64,000 nucleotides of DNA from JAHRVQ01 sp051278195 (GTDB lineage: Bacteria; Pseudomonadota; Gammaproteobacteria; Pseudomonadales; Azotimanducaceae). The notes below the pieces were generated by a model. It saw only the letters and a list, made by a program, of their open reading frames with translations, was not told the DNA's origin and made no database searches. The stretch lies in NCBI GenBank assembly GCA_051278195.1, contig JBNMQM010000001.1, forward strand, positions 248,001-312,000, written 5' to 3'. This document shows, piece by piece, positions 43,924-53,468 of this stretch. Both the position numbers and the translations under genes were made by a program. How positions within the stretch are numbered: the stretch's first letter is position 1; each line of letters begins with the position of its first letter.

Positions 43924-45925
43924 TCAATCGGTAGGCTTGGTGACGAGTGTTTGAAATTTTTCCGGCTCGCGAGTTTGGAGTTCAAGCAAGTCAGGATCAT
44001 TGGCCAGTAGCTCGCTCGAAAACCCATTCTTAACAGCTGACTCGATATGCGCCATCGCGGTTGCGTAGTCACCGATCGCGAGAGAGCTCAAACTTGCGAA
44101 GTAAAACGCCGTTGAGTTTCCCTGGGCGATCTCCAACATCCTGATTTGATAACGGCGAGTATCTTCAGTCGCACCGGTATGAGCATGGTATAGGCTCAGT
44201 AAGCCCAATGTCTCCCAATCGTTCGGATTAACCTTTTCTGCCTCTAGGCCGAACAAAATGGCTTGATCGTATGCTGCCTGTTCCTGGCTGCTATCGCCTA
44301 TGCCTCTGTAAGATTCAGCGAGGCGCCCCCAGTATTTGTGGTCTGTGGGTGCGAGACGCGTAGCGCTGAGTTGCATCTCAATGGCCTCGGTAAAGTTTTC
44401 TTCATAGTAATGGCGCAATCCCCGGTTTGAGTAGAGCGTTGCCAGAGTGCCTTTGTTTTCAGCGCTCTCTTCAGCTCTCTGCCAGGCGGATTCAGCTTCG
44501 TTAGGTTGTTGGTTCATGTAATAGACCGAGCCTAAACCAATCAGTGCACGCGCGTAGTTCGGCTCCAGCTCAAGTACTTTTTGGTATGCCGCGATGGCAG
44601 CGGGATAGTCGGGTGAAGGGCGGTTGTAGTAATAGTTCGCCAGCTCAAGATAAGCATCCCAGAATCCGGGATTGATCGTAATGGCTTTTTGAAAAGAAGT
44701 GATGGCATCATCGTGTAAGCCGAGCGCGCCAAGTGTCCGAGCTTTGCTAATGTGCATTTGAGGTAAATCGTTGCGCATCGATAGCGCCACCTCGATTTGC
44801 GCCAGTGATTCTTCTGCTTCACCGGCTTCTCGATACAAGTCACCCAGTGCTAAATGGACCTCCCAATTCTTGCTTTTGTGCCCTTGTCGTGTCAGTGCTC
44901 TGGTGCACGCAATTTCAGCTTCATCGAAGTCATCTGTTGAACTTTGAAAACGATACTCTTCCAGTTTTGCCTGGCACAATCCTGCGTAAGCCTGAACAAA
45001 GGCAGGGTCTAATCGTAGCGCTTTGTTAAATTGGCTCTCAGCGCTGTCAAGGGTGGTATCTGTCGGGTTCATTCTGAGGTAGTCGCGCCCGCGCAAATAG
45101 TGATTGTAGGCCTTTAAGTTGTCGGTCGAATAGGCGGCGATTTGCTCATCAGGATTTATAACTGGTGTTACTGACGTAACAATTCGGCGGGCGATATCGT
45201 TTTGTATCGCGAATACATCCTGTAGCTCGCGGTCATAGCTTTGCGCCCAAATAATAAAGCCATTCGAGACATCAGTCAGCTGCGCTGTTACTTTTACCTG
45301 GTTCTCGATCAAGCGGACGCTGCCTCGGAGCAGAAGCCTAACCGCAAGTTTTCGACCGATCTCCGCGTCGTTCTCGTTGGTGTTTTTAAAGTAGAACGAC
45401 GCAGTTTTAGAGGCGACCTTGAGTTCCCGAACGCCAACCAGTGCATTGAGTATTTCTTCAGATATGCCATCACTAAAATAGTCGTTGTCTGGTTCAAGGG
45501 ATTTATTTTCGAATGGGACGACACCAATGGTGTAACCCGTCGCGTGTTCAAATGTCGGTTTTGCTGTGGTTTGTCTCTCAATCATTAGCGCAGCGATCAC
45601 TGCCACTAGGACGAAAAACAAAAGGATTTGGGCAAGGTGCGCTGGTCTTAGGCGCGGCAGTTCTTCGGCGCGGCAGTTCTTCGGCAGGAAAAGATAGAGT
45701 GCGGACAATGCCATCGTCTGTGAAGTTAAATATCCAACCAAGAATGACCGCAATCGGAAACCCGATTGCAGCAACGAGCAATACAAAGTTGACGGCAGTA
45801 TCCGGCAGTCCGACTCGAGGGAAAACGAAACCAGAAACCTCAAGACAGAATCAGGCAATGGCTGCATAACCAATGGCAACCTGATGGACGTGCCTGTGTT
45901 TGAGTTCGCTTAGAAACTTTTGCAT
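43924..45925 (-). pseudogene. Broken TolB-like/TPR regulatory protein gene
   Basis: ATG 45925 opens the expected N-terminus (MQKFLSELKHRHVHQVAIGY). It then meets TGA at 45851-45853 where homologues have Trp, and continues in frame through a membrane segment (FVLLVAAIGFPIAVILGWIF). A 16-bp tandem duplication at 45654-45685 shifts the frame inside PAEELPR. Removing one copy joins it to the intact remainder: membrane segment ILLFFVLVAVIAALMIE, a TolB-like domain (IGVVPFENKSLEPDNDYFSDG) and a long array of tetratricopeptide repeats. The unaided ORF would use an unrelated N-terminus. Two independent lesions argue for a pseudogene, though slippage could restore the frame. Confidence 0.85.
45651..45685. 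repeat. 16-bp tandem duplication causing a frameshift
   Basis: GCGGCAGTTCTTCGGC occurs at 45654-45669 and again at 45670-45685, with the flanking GGC shared. Sixteen is not a multiple of three, so the extra copy shifts the frame of the TolB/TPR gene. Removing one copy restores the conserved reading frame across AEELPRLRPAH. Confidence 0.93.
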
Positions 45926-46083
45926 CGGGCATCGCAAAGCTAACCAGAGGCGCAACTAAAGCACCGAGATTTCTTGGGTGATACTCAGGATGCTTGACGA
46001 CCCGTAGGCAGCCACAGGATTGATATAGAGCGCTAAAAAGATAAGGTCAAATAGGTACGCGGATTAAAATATTGGAGAAGTTT

Positions 46084-46131
46084 ATGCAAGGAAGTATGCA
46101 AACGAACATGCAAAGGAATATGCAGGAAAAC
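46084..46131 (+). repeat. Four 12-bp degenerate repeats in a small broken ORF before the caspase genes
   Basis: ATGCAAGGAAGT, ATGCAAACGAAC, ATGCAAAGGAAT and ATGCAGGAAAAC follow one another in phase. ATG 46084 has GGAG 7 nt upstream and would encode MQGSMQTNMQRNMQEN before TAA at 46132-46134. The same frame continues past the TAA (NAQPGPPDTAKPGRLIPP) to TAG 46234-46236, just before the caspase ATG at 46241. So a short Met/Gln/Asn-rich protein may once have preceded the caspase gene. The rest of 45926-46240 holds nothing else recognisable. Confidence 0.75.
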
Positions 46132-46240
46132 TAAGGTAACGATAATGCCCAGCCGGGACCACCCGATACGGCTAAGCCAGGCCGCCTGATACCGCCAAAC
46201 CAAGACCGCCTGATACAGCAAGTTAGTTCGGAGTAGTGCG

Positions 46241-46798
46241 ATGGCCAGACGGGCACTTCTGGTTGGTATCAACGACTACGATAACCTGAACGATCTGAGT
46301 TGCTGCGTGCGTGATGCAGAAGCAATGGCATGCCTGCTAGCTCGTGATGATGACTCTGCACTTAACTACGAATAATTCCTGCTAACGACTAATAAACAGC
46401 GAGTCACGATGGATGCACTGCGGGATAAAATAAAATTTCTCCTGAGTGATATGCCCGGGTATGCCATGTCAGAGTTGTTAGAGGTAGCAAATCAGGCGGG
46501 CGTTCGATCGGTCTTGATTGGAGAAAGGCTGACGATGATATCTTCTTCCACTGCTGGGCAACTATCTGCAGAAGATATGGAGCATAGTCTTTTTACTGAG
46601 TTTGTATTGGCAGGCTTGGAAGGTGGAGCGGCAATAGTCGAACAGCGGCTACCGATTGAGCCTTATGCCGCGGAGTGGCAACTGCTCCAAGCCGGCAAAA
46701 ATAGCAAAGTGCATTTGCCACTCACAAAAGTAGAGTTACTGGTGCCAATTATTTTTTTTGGGGCTGCACACGCTAGTGCTGGTGGGCAGCTTATTTAA
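46241..46798 (+). pseudogene. Broken caspase-fold (metacaspase-like) gene A
   Basis: ATG 46241 starts RRALLVGINDYDNLNDLSCC and RDAEAMACLL, the canonical start of bacterial caspase-domain proteins. TAA at 46373-46375 interrupts it, but the same frame resumes (FLLTTNKQRVTMDALRDKIK). Then a deletion removes the catalytic His region, and another removes the Cys region (SVLI joined to GERLTMISSSTAGQLSAED). The C-terminal subdomain SLFTEFVLAGLEGGAA remains. Both catalytic residues are gone. It ends by converging on gene B in tandem. Confidence 0.85.
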
Positions 46799-46816
46799 GC
46801 TAATAGGGGGTTTGTT

Positions 46817-47166
46817 ATGAGCAAAGGAATTGCACTGCATATTGGTGTCAATGTAGTTTACCCAATTCACTATGGCTGTTGGTCTGGTCCGTTGTCCTGC
46901 TATGAGGCTGATGTTGATGTCATGCAAAAGATATCAGTTGCCAATGGCTACGCGGCAACAGAGTTGAAAACAGCGATGGCGACCAGGTTAAAGATGAAGA
47001 CGATGGCAAAGACGAAACCTGGTGTTTGTTTGATAGTCAGTTTCTAGATGACGAAATGGATGTCCTCTGGTCTCACTTCAAGCCGGGAACAAGATTGCTT
47101 GTCTTGTCTGACAGCTGTCACAGCGGCACGGTGACAAAGGACCCCACTGAGGAGTCCCCAGTTGGC
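46817..47166 (+). pseudogene. Broken caspase-fold gene B
   Basis: ATG 46817 starts MSKGIALHIGVNVVYPIHYG and WSGPLSCYEADVDVM, a second caspase-type start. After ELKTAMATR the frame breaks, and a later frame carries KDETWCLFDSQFLDDE and then LVLSDSCHSGTVTK, which contains the catalytic Cys motif DSCHSG. The segment with the catalytic His is deleted and the C-terminus is lost before a terminator-like hairpin. It is a distinct gene from the one at 46241, with a different N-terminal consensus. Confidence 0.85.
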
Positions 47167-47173
47167 TTTTTTT
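47143..47173 (+). terminator. Rho-independent terminator before dusC
   Basis: CCCACTG (47143-47149) pairs with CAGTTGG (47159-47165), six of seven positions, followed by C and a run of seven T (47167-47173). It ends the caspase remnants and lies 20 nt from the convergent dusC stop. Confidence 0.65.
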
Positions 47174-47192
47174 CGTCACTCTATCGGGTTTG

Positions 47193-48122
47193 TTACCCCT
47201 CGACCAGACGGTCCAACGTTGCAATCTTGCGTTCGGTTCGAATCTCTTGCCACAGCTGTTCTGCCGAAGGATGGACCTGACGCAAATGATTGACCCATTG
47301 TTTGAGTCGACCAACGCTATCTTTGTCAGAAAGCGTCAGTTTGACCTCGTGCCAGAATTCACTGAGCAATGTGCTGACACTCTCCCATTCGGCTGTCGTC
47401 AATTGGTTGGTACGAATTCTCGCAGCAAGATCTGGGTTTCTTACTGCGCCACGCCCTAGCATCACGTCTTGTGTGCCAGATACTGCAACGCAGGCGTGAT
47501 AATCCTCGACGGTCCAGATGTCTCCGTTAGCGATGAGAGGAATGTTGATGTGAGCTCGAATTCGCCCGAGTTCATCCCAGTGCGCTGGCGGTGCGTAACC
47601 TTGCTGACGTGTTCTGGCGTGAACGGTCAGCTCGCTAGCGCCAGCTGCTTCAACTGCCTGGGCGTTATCCAGCATCAATGAAGTGTCATCAAAGCCAAGG
47701 CGCATTTTTGCTGATACGACAACGGATGCTGGTAGTGCGTCGCGAACCGCCTTCACAACTCGATATAAATTGTCGGGATCCTTGAGTAATACAGCGCCAC
47801 CCTGACGGCGATTCACGGTTTTACTTGGGCAACCAAAGTTAATGTCGATACCGTGGGAGCCAAGCGAAATTGCACGCTTAGCATTTTCTGCCATTGCTTC
47901 AAGATCGTTCCCCAAGAGTTGTACTCGAACGGGTGTACCGCAGCTGGTGCGTCCCCCATTTTGTAGTTCTGGGCAAGTGTTATAGAAAACCCGGTCCGGA
48001 TAAATGCTATCGACCACCCGGACAAATTCGGACACGACCCAGTCGAAACCACCTTGGGCTGTCAGCAAACGCCTCAAGTGCACGTCAGCGAGTCCTTCCA
48101 TCGGTGCTAGTACAATTCGCAT
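47193..48122 (-). CDS. dusC: tRNA-dihydrouridine synthase DusC
   Basis: 309-residue FMN enzyme that reduces uridine in tRNA. N-terminal LAPMEGLADVHLRRLLT, the FMN-binding and catalytic segment DINFGCPSKTVNRRQGGAVLL (catalytic Cys) and LTVHARTRQQGYAPPAHW are characteristic of the DusC group, which modifies position 16. ATG 48122 is standard. It is divergent from the acyl-CoA ligase gene. Confidence 0.93.
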   Translation of the reverse strand: MRIVLAPMEGLADVHLRRLLTAQGGFDWVVSEFVRVVDSIYPDRVFYNTCPELQNGGRTSCGTPVRVQLLGNDLEAMAENAKRAISLGSHGIDINFGCPSKTVNRRQGGAVLLKDPDNLYRVVKAVRDALPASVVVSAKMRLGFDDTSLMLDNAQAVEAAGASELTVHARTRQQGYAPPAHWDELGRIRAHINIPLIANGDIWTVEDYHACVAVSGTQDVMLGRGAVRNPDLAARIRTNQLTTAEWESVSTLLSEFWHEVKLTLSDKDSVGRLKQWVNHLRQVHPSAEQLWQEIRTERKIATLDRLVEG

Positions 48123-48278
48123 CAGGTAAGTTGGTGGTTAAAACAGGGTAGGCATTGTACGGTTAAAGAGTTCGCATAAAAAGCACACAAACACGGCTAG
48201 TTCTGGGGAACTGGCAGTGGGTCAATTTTCTCTCTATTGTCTAATGTGTCGAATTCAAAATGACTCGCGGAGGTAATG

Positions 48279-49952
48279 ATGGATAATTTTCCAGGTCAGC
48301 AAAGCTACCTATGCGGAGGCGCTGTCGAGCCTTTGCTCTATGAGACCATTGGTGCGTGTTTGGATCGGATTGTCGGTCTCCACGGTGATCGCGAGGCGCT
48401 CGTTGTCGGGCATCAACATGTTCGCTGGACCTTTGCTGAATATCAAAAGCATATTGAGGCATTGGCGACAGGGCTCTTGAGCTTAGGGATAGAGCCGGGC
48501 GACCGTGTTGGGATCTGGGCACCAAATTGTTTTGAGTGGTGTCTGACCCAATTTGCGACCGCCAAAATTGGCGCGATCATGGTCTGTCTCAATCCAGCTT
48601 ATCGGTTGTACGAGTTGGAATACGCACTCAATAAAGTTGAATGCAAAGTGATCATTGCAGCGGAACAATTTAAGACCAGTGAATATCTGCGCATGCTATT
48701 GGAGTTGGCACCGGAACTGGCTCAGTGTAAGCCCGGTCAACTGAAGTCGGCAAAGCTTCCCCATCTTGAAACTGTCATTCGCATGGGCGATGGCGTGACT
48801 GCGGGCATGCTCAACTTTGATACGGTTTGCCAGATGGGTGACGAGCAAGACTATGTCCGCATGGCAGAAATTGCGCCGACCTTGCAGCCGGATGATGCGA
48901 TTAACATCCAGTTCACAAGCGGTACTACAGGTAGTCCGAAGGGTGCCACCTTAACTCATTTCAACATCTTGAATAACGGCCTGCAGGTGGCGGCGGGAAT
49001 GCGATTCTCCTGTGAAGATCGTCTCTGCATACCGGTCCCGCTCTATCATTGCTTTGGCATGGTTATGGGCAACCTTGCCTGCATGACCCATGGCGCATGT
49101 GCTGTTTTTCCCGGTGAGGGATTTGACCCGGCGCAGGTACTGAAGACGGTCGAAGTTGAAAAGTGCACAGCCTTGCATGGCGTTCCCACAATGTTTGTGG
49201 CAGAAACTGATCTGACAGAGGTTGGCCAGTTTGACTTGTCGAGCCTGCGCACGGGTGTAATGGCAGGTGCCCCTTGTCCTCTGGAACTTATGCACAAGGT
49301 GATCGAGACACTCAATATGAGTCAGATTACGATTATGTATGGGCAGACTGAGACGAGTCCGGTCAATCATATGACGCATATCGACGCGCCTGCAGAAAAG
49401 CGTTGTGGCACTGTGGGTAAAGTTGGGCCGTATCAGGAGATCAAGATTATTGATGAAGCGGGTCGGGTCGTCGCCATCGGTGAAAAAGGTGAACTCTGTT
49501 GTCGTGGCTACTCAGTCATGCAGGGTTACTGGAATGATGAAGCCCGTACTCGCGAGACGATTGATAGTGCCGGTTGGTTACACTCTGGAGATCTGGGACA
49601 AATGGATGACGAAGGATATGTGCAGATTGTTGGACGTATCAAAGACATGATTATTCGTGGGGGTGAAAATATTTACCCTCGTGAAGTCGAGGAGTTTCTT
49701 TATACCCATCCGGCGATTCAAGAAGTTCAGGTGTTCGGTATTCCTGATGAAAAATACGGCGAACGAGTGTGCGCCTGGATTCAATTGCACGAAGGCTCTG
49801 AGCTTTTAGACGAGGATGTTCGAGATTTTTGCCGTGATCAGATTACGCATTTTAAAGTGCCAAGCTTGATTCGTTTTGTCGATGAGTTTCCGATGACGGT
49901 GACCGGTAAGATTCAGAAGTTCAAGATGCGTGATGCCATGCAAGCGAGTTGA
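48279..49952 (+). CDS. AMP-dependent fatty-acid/acyl-CoA ligase
   Basis: 557 residues. Motifs: INIQFTSGTTGSPKGATLTH, IMYGQTETSPVNH, WLHSGDLGQMDDEGYVQIVG, IKDMIIRGGENIYP and the C-terminal Lys in MTVTGKIQKFKMR. Activates a carboxylic acid to acyl-CoA. ATG 48279 is preferred over 48276 because GGAGG (48269-48273) is 5 nt away. Followed by VOC and LLM genes on the same strand, perhaps a degradation operon. Confidence 0.92.
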   Translation: MDNFPGQQSYLCGGAVEPLLYETIGACLDRIVGLHGDREALVVGHQHVRWTFAEYQKHIEALATGLLSLGIEPGDRVGIWAPNCFEWCLTQFATAKIGAIMVCLNPAYRLYELEYALNKVECKVIIAAEQFKTSEYLRMLLELAPELAQCKPGQLKSAKLPHLETVIRMGDGVTAGMLNFDTVCQMGDEQDYVRMAEIAPTLQPDDAINIQFTSGTTGSPKGATLTHFNILNNGLQVAAGMRFSCEDRLCIPVPLYHCFGMVMGNLACMTHGACAVFPGEGFDPAQVLKTVEVEKCTALHGVPTMFVAETDLTEVGQFDLSSLRTGVMAGAPCPLELMHKVIETLNMSQITIMYGQTETSPVNHMTHIDAPAEKRCGTVGKVGPYQEIKIIDEAGRVVAIGEKGELCCRGYSVMQGYWNDEARTRETIDSAGWLHSGDLGQMDDEGYVQIVGRIKDMIIRGGENIYPREVEEFLYTHPAIQEVQVFGIPDEKYGERVCAWIQLHEGSELLDEDVRDFCRDQITHFKVPSLIRFVDEFPMTVTGKIQKFKMRDAMQAS

Positions 49953-50026
49953 ATATGGCAACCGGCTATTTGATCGAGTAATGTAAGTACTAAAATTTAA
50001 GCACTGAAGTTTAAAGAGGGAAAGTT

Positions 50027-50557
50027 ATGGGCTACCACCATCTCGCGCTTGCCGCAAAAGATATGCATGCCATTCACCAGTTCTACGAGGGTGTAATGGG
50101 TTTTGAACTCGTAAAAGCTGAAGTGGGTCCTAATCCAGCGGGTGGCTGGGCCAAGCACTTTTTTTACCGTATGGAAGATGATTCCAAATTTATCGCTTTC
50201 TGGGAAATCCACGATACCCCCGGTGTTGATGCGGATTTTGAAACCAATATTTCTAAGGCCGCTGGCCTACCAGATCACATTAATCACATTTCCTTCGATG
50301 TAAAAGACAAGGCCGATCTCGATCTGCGCAAGCAGCGATGGGTCGACGCTGGTTGTGATGTGATGGAGATTGACCATAACTGGTGCCACTCAATCTACAC
50401 AAAAGACCCGAACGATAATCTTGTCGAGTTCTGTTTGACCACCGGCGTCTTTACGACAGAGGATCGCGACGAAGCCTTGAAACAACTCGATACAGTGGAG
50501 GCCGAATTTTCGAAGCCGCCAGCGCAAGTTGAGATGCATCAAGCCAAAACGAGCTGA
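50027..50557 (+). CDS. VOC-family dioxygenase/glyoxalase-like protein
   Basis: 176 residues. First module GYHHLALAAKDMHAIHQFYE with a metal-ligand His, second module DHINHISFDVKDKADLD, final DPNDNLVEFCL with Glu. Its length and layout resemble extradiol-type VOC proteins. AGAGGG upstream of ATG. It precedes the LLM gene by 7 nt, so the two are translationally linked. Confidence 0.85.
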   Translation: MGYHHLALAAKDMHAIHQFYEGVMGFELVKAEVGPNPAGGWAKHFFYRMEDDSKFIAFWEIHDTPGVDADFETNISKAAGLPDHINHISFDVKDKADLDLRKQRWVDAGCDVMEIDHNWCHSIYTKDPNDNLVEFCLTTGVFTTEDRDEALKQLDTVEAEFSKPPAQVEMHQAKTS

Positions 50558-50564
50558 ATCGAAC

Positions 50565-51593
50565 ATGCTAGATAAATTGGGTTTCTATACGCTGGCGGGT
50601 GCGCCTAAATCACCGGTCGAGCTGCTCGACGAAGTCAGAATGGCGGAGCACTTGGGTCTTGGTGCGGCGTTTATCTCGGAGCGTTTTAATATCAAGGAAG
50701 CGGCAACGTTATCTGGTGCCGCCGGGGCGGTGTCATCAAAGCTCCGCATCATTACGGGTGCCACTAATCACAACACCCGGCATCCAATGGTTAGTGCGTC
50801 CTACGCCAGTACGATGCATTTTCTCACGGGCGGGCGCTTTACACTTGGCATTGGTCGAGGCATACCTCAGATGCAGGATGCCTATGGCATATCGCGAATC
50901 ACCACCGCTCAAATGGAAGACTTCGCCCATGTGATGCGTCGGCTCTGGCACGGTGAAACTATCGTCCGTCATGACGGTCCTATTGGTAAGTACCCGGTTC
51001 TAAGGCTCGATCCAGATTTCAATGAGGACATCCCACTTGGGTTAGTGGCTTTCGGCCCCAACTCCTTGGCGTTGGGCGGCCGCGCGTTCGATGACGTTAT
51101 TCTGCATACTTTTTTTACGGATGAAACCACCGCCAATGCCGTCAAGATTGTGAAAACGGCTGCCGAGGCGGCGGGAAGAGACCCGGCAACGGTTCGAGTC
51201 TGGTCTTGCTTTGCCACCATCGGTGATCATATTTCTGAGGCTTTAAGGCTGAAAAAAACTGTCGGTAGGCTTTCGACTTATTTGCAGGCTTATGGTGATC
51301 TGTTAGTGAAGACCAATCAGTGGGATAGCGAGGTACTTAAACGTTTTCGTGCTGACGATTTGGTGGCGAACTTCTCCGGCGCCATTGATGGACAAAAAAC
51401 GACAACAGCAGAGTTAGAACATATTGCGGAGCTAATCCCAGCGGAGTGGTTGGCACCTTCCGCTACGGGCAGTGTTGATCAGTGTGCAGCGGCGATACAA
51501 AACCAATTTGATTTGGGCTGTGATGGCGTTATCTTGCATGGCGCAACGCCAATAGAACTTGAGCCAATTATCAAGGCTTACGCCGCTCGATAG
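50565..51593 (+). CDS. LLM-class flavin/F420-dependent oxidoreductase
   Basis: 342 residues from ATG 50565. Luciferase-like TIM barrel: KLGFYTLAGAPKSPVELLDE at the start, GAAFISERFN, ITGATNHNTRHPM and RFTLGIGRGIPQMQ. Similar to the F420-dependent LLM proteins known mainly from actinobacteria but also found in marine proteobacteria. Whether F420 or FMN is used cannot be told. An upstream ATG at 50529 overlaps the VOC gene and is less likely. Confidence 0.88.
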   Translation: MLDKLGFYTLAGAPKSPVELLDEVRMAEHLGLGAAFISERFNIKEAATLSGAAGAVSSKLRIITGATNHNTRHPMVSASYASTMHFLTGGRFTLGIGRGIPQMQDAYGISRITTAQMEDFAHVMRRLWHGETIVRHDGPIGKYPVLRLDPDFNEDIPLGLVAFGPNSLALGGRAFDDVILHTFFTDETTANAVKIVKTAAEAAGRDPATVRVWSCFATIGDHISEALRLKKTVGRLSTYLQAYGDLLVKTNQWDSEVLKRFRADDLVANFSGAIDGQKTTTAELEHIAELIPAEWLAPSATGSVDQCAAAIQNQFDLGCDGVILHGATPIELEPIIKAYAAR

Positions 51594-51606
51594 TGGCTCA
51601 GCAGGT

Positions 51607-51828
51607 TTAAGACTTTCGTTTTGCGGCTCGTGGCGAAGGCATGGTTGGACGATTGAGTTTTCGGTGCTCCTCGACCTTGTGTTGTAGTCGAGTGTATTCA
51701 TCTTGAGCCACAGCTCGCTCTAACTGTTGGGAGACGAGTTGGTCGACGCTAATGCCACGTTTAGCGGCAAGCCGTGTGGTGCGATCAATCAACACTTCAT
51801 CCAGTTGGATGCTAATGGACTGGGTCAT
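51607..51828 (-). CDS. Small ribbon-helix-helix-like protein (antitoxin-like)
   Basis: 73 residues from ATG 51828 with GGAGA 8 nt upstream. The first part, SISIQLDEVLIDRTTRLAAK then RGISVDQLVSQQLE, has the strand-helix-helix look of ribbon-helix-helix antitoxins, and the tail is basic (PSPRAAKRKS). No toxin gene is next to it. It is convergent to the LLM gene and divergent from the methyltransferase. Confidence 0.6.
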   Translation of the reverse strand: MTQSISIQLDEVLIDRTTRLAAKRGISVDQLVSQQLERAVAQDEYTRLQHKVEEHRKLNRPTMPSPRAAKRKS

Positions 51829-51958
51829 GTCAGGTTTCTCCAAATCAGTGCGGATTATATCCATATTTTTGTGCTTGCGCATATAGTGGTTCTGCATATG
51901 AAGGTTCCACAGCGAGCCGTACGTTTCAGTCACATGTTCTTATCGATCGGAGAGTTTT

Positions 51959-52636
51959 ATGGCGAGTCGTCAAGAATTAGCGGGCGTTAGCGATCAGGAC
52001 TTCGTTCTGCGTATGGTCAATAGTCATCCGGAGCGGTTCGACGAGGGTTTTTGGCGTTATGTTGATGCTAAGGTCGCACCGCATCTGCCATCCAACCCGC
52101 GTATTGTGGACCTCGGGTGTGGTCCCGGTTTGTTGGTGCGAGATATGGGTGTGCACTTCTCAGGCGCTGATCTCCACGGTTTTGACCTGACGCCGGCAAT
52201 GATCGATTACGCGAACTCAGACGTTGAGTTTGCTGGCGCCCGACCAAATTTTGGTGTGCTAGATCTCACAAAGAGTGCCGCGCCACTCGAAGATCATAGC
52301 GTTGATCTCATTACAATGACTGCTGTTCTGCATGTGTTAGATGGTCCACTTGAAACTTGTGCTGAGATTCTTCGGTTGCTCGCGCCTAATGGCCTGTTTT
52401 TACTCAGTGACTGGATTCGCCAGCCACTTGCGAAATATCTAGAGATGATGATGGCGAGCGTGCCACCTGAACGCGCGGAAGTTATGGAGAAAGCGATGCT
52501 GCGGCTCTCTGTTGCGCACAACAAGTACACGATTGAAGATTGGCTATGGTTGCTAGATAAGGGTGGGTTGAAGGTGCTTGATTACGCCCAGATCCGCGCT
52601 GAACATTTTTGCGCCTTTGTCTGTCAGGCGAAATAG
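51959..52636 (+). CDS. SAM-dependent methyltransferase (class I)
   Basis: 225 residues. Motif I is IVDLGCGPGLLVRDMG, followed by LHGFDLTPAMIDYA (acidic loop) and VDLITMTAVLHVLDGP. The Rossmann fold is complete. Substrate unknown. GGAG is upstream of ATG 51959. It is followed by an alpha/beta hydrolase after 10 nt, likely the same operon. Confidence 0.9.
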   Translation: MASRQELAGVSDQDFVLRMVNSHPERFDEGFWRYVDAKVAPHLPSNPRIVDLGCGPGLLVRDMGVHFSGADLHGFDLTPAMIDYANSDVEFAGARPNFGVLDLTKSAAPLEDHSVDLITMTAVLHVLDGPLETCAEILRLLAPNGLFLLSDWIRQPLAKYLEMMMASVPPERAEVMEKAMLRLSVAHNKYTIEDWLWLLDKGGLKVLDYAQIRAEHFCAFVCQAK

Positions 52637-52646
52637 GAGAATCAGA

Positions 52647-53453
52647 ATGAACAACTGGGTTGAAGGTGATATTGACCTTGGTGGAATCAGTATCCACTAC
52701 TATCGCACGGGTAACGGCGACAAACCGTCGCTGGTGTTGTGCCACGGTTTTAGTGATAACGGTCTCTGTTGGACGCGGGTGGCGGAAAAGTTAGAGCCAA
52801 ACTTCGACATCGTGATGATGGATGCACGTAATCATGGATTCTCGAGTCGCGGTGACGCTGACCTTGCGGCGATGGCTGATGATTTGGCTGGTCTGGTTTC
52901 TGCTCTAGACCTTGATCGACCGATCTTGCTTGGACATTCAATGGGCGCCAGCATGGTCGCAGATATGGTGGCGCGATATCCGGAACGTGCATCGCGGGTG
53001 GTGCTCGAAGACCCGCCCTGGACAAAATATCAAGGTCCACAAAAGGAAGCGGATGTTGAGGCTCGAGGTACGGGTTTTCGAAAATATCTCACGTCCCTAC
53101 AGGGCCGCTCTATTGAGGGCGTTATTGATTTTGGCCGCAAACAGAATCCTAATTGGCACAGGGATGATCTTCCGGCGTGGGCGGCTTCTAAACATCAGGT
53201 GAGTGAAACCGCGATGGATGGCCTGTCCCTAGGACAATGGTCAGATACAGTTAAGAACATTCAGTGTTCAGCATTGCTGATCTATGCGGACGGTGAAGGT
53301 GATGGAATTGTTAAGCATGAAGTGGCGCGACAGATAGTGGAGGCCAACGCGATGTTCAGGTTGGGACATGTTGAAAGCGCCGGCCACAATACTCGGCGCG
53401 AACAGTTTGAAGCTTATATGCTGTTGTTAGAAGACTTTCTGCTTGGAGTATAG
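52647..53453 (+). CDS. Alpha/beta hydrolase
   Basis: 268 residues from ATG 52647 (AGGAGA 6 nt upstream). LCHGFSDNGLCWTRVAE, DARNHGFSS, nucleophile Ser in LLGHSMGASMVADM, acid region YADGEGDG and His in ESAGHNTRRE. Cytoplasmic serine hydrolase; substrate unknown. Confidence 0.9.
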   Translation: MNNWVEGDIDLGGISIHYYRTGNGDKPSLVLCHGFSDNGLCWTRVAEKLEPNFDIVMMDARNHGFSSRGDADLAAMADDLAGLVSALDLDRPILLGHSMGASMVADMVARYPERASRVVLEDPPWTKYQGPQKEADVEARGTGFRKYLTSLQGRSIEGVIDFGRKQNPNWHRDDLPAWAASKHQVSETAMDGLSLGQWSDTVKNIQCSALLIYADGEGDGIVKHEVARQIVEANAMFRLGHVESAGHNTRREQFEAYMLLLEDFLLGV

Positions 53454-53468
53454 TCAGGTGAGTTATAA

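Noticed and set aside
45851..45853. TGA in the TolB/TPR gene as a third selenocysteine codon
   Set aside because: Homologues have Trp here, the site is in a membrane segment, and no SECIS-like hairpin follows. The gene also carries a frameshift.
46409..46798. Independent 129-residue gene
   Set aside because: It is in frame with the caspase start at 46241 across a TAA and carries the C-terminal subdomain of the caspase fold, so it is part of pseudogene A.
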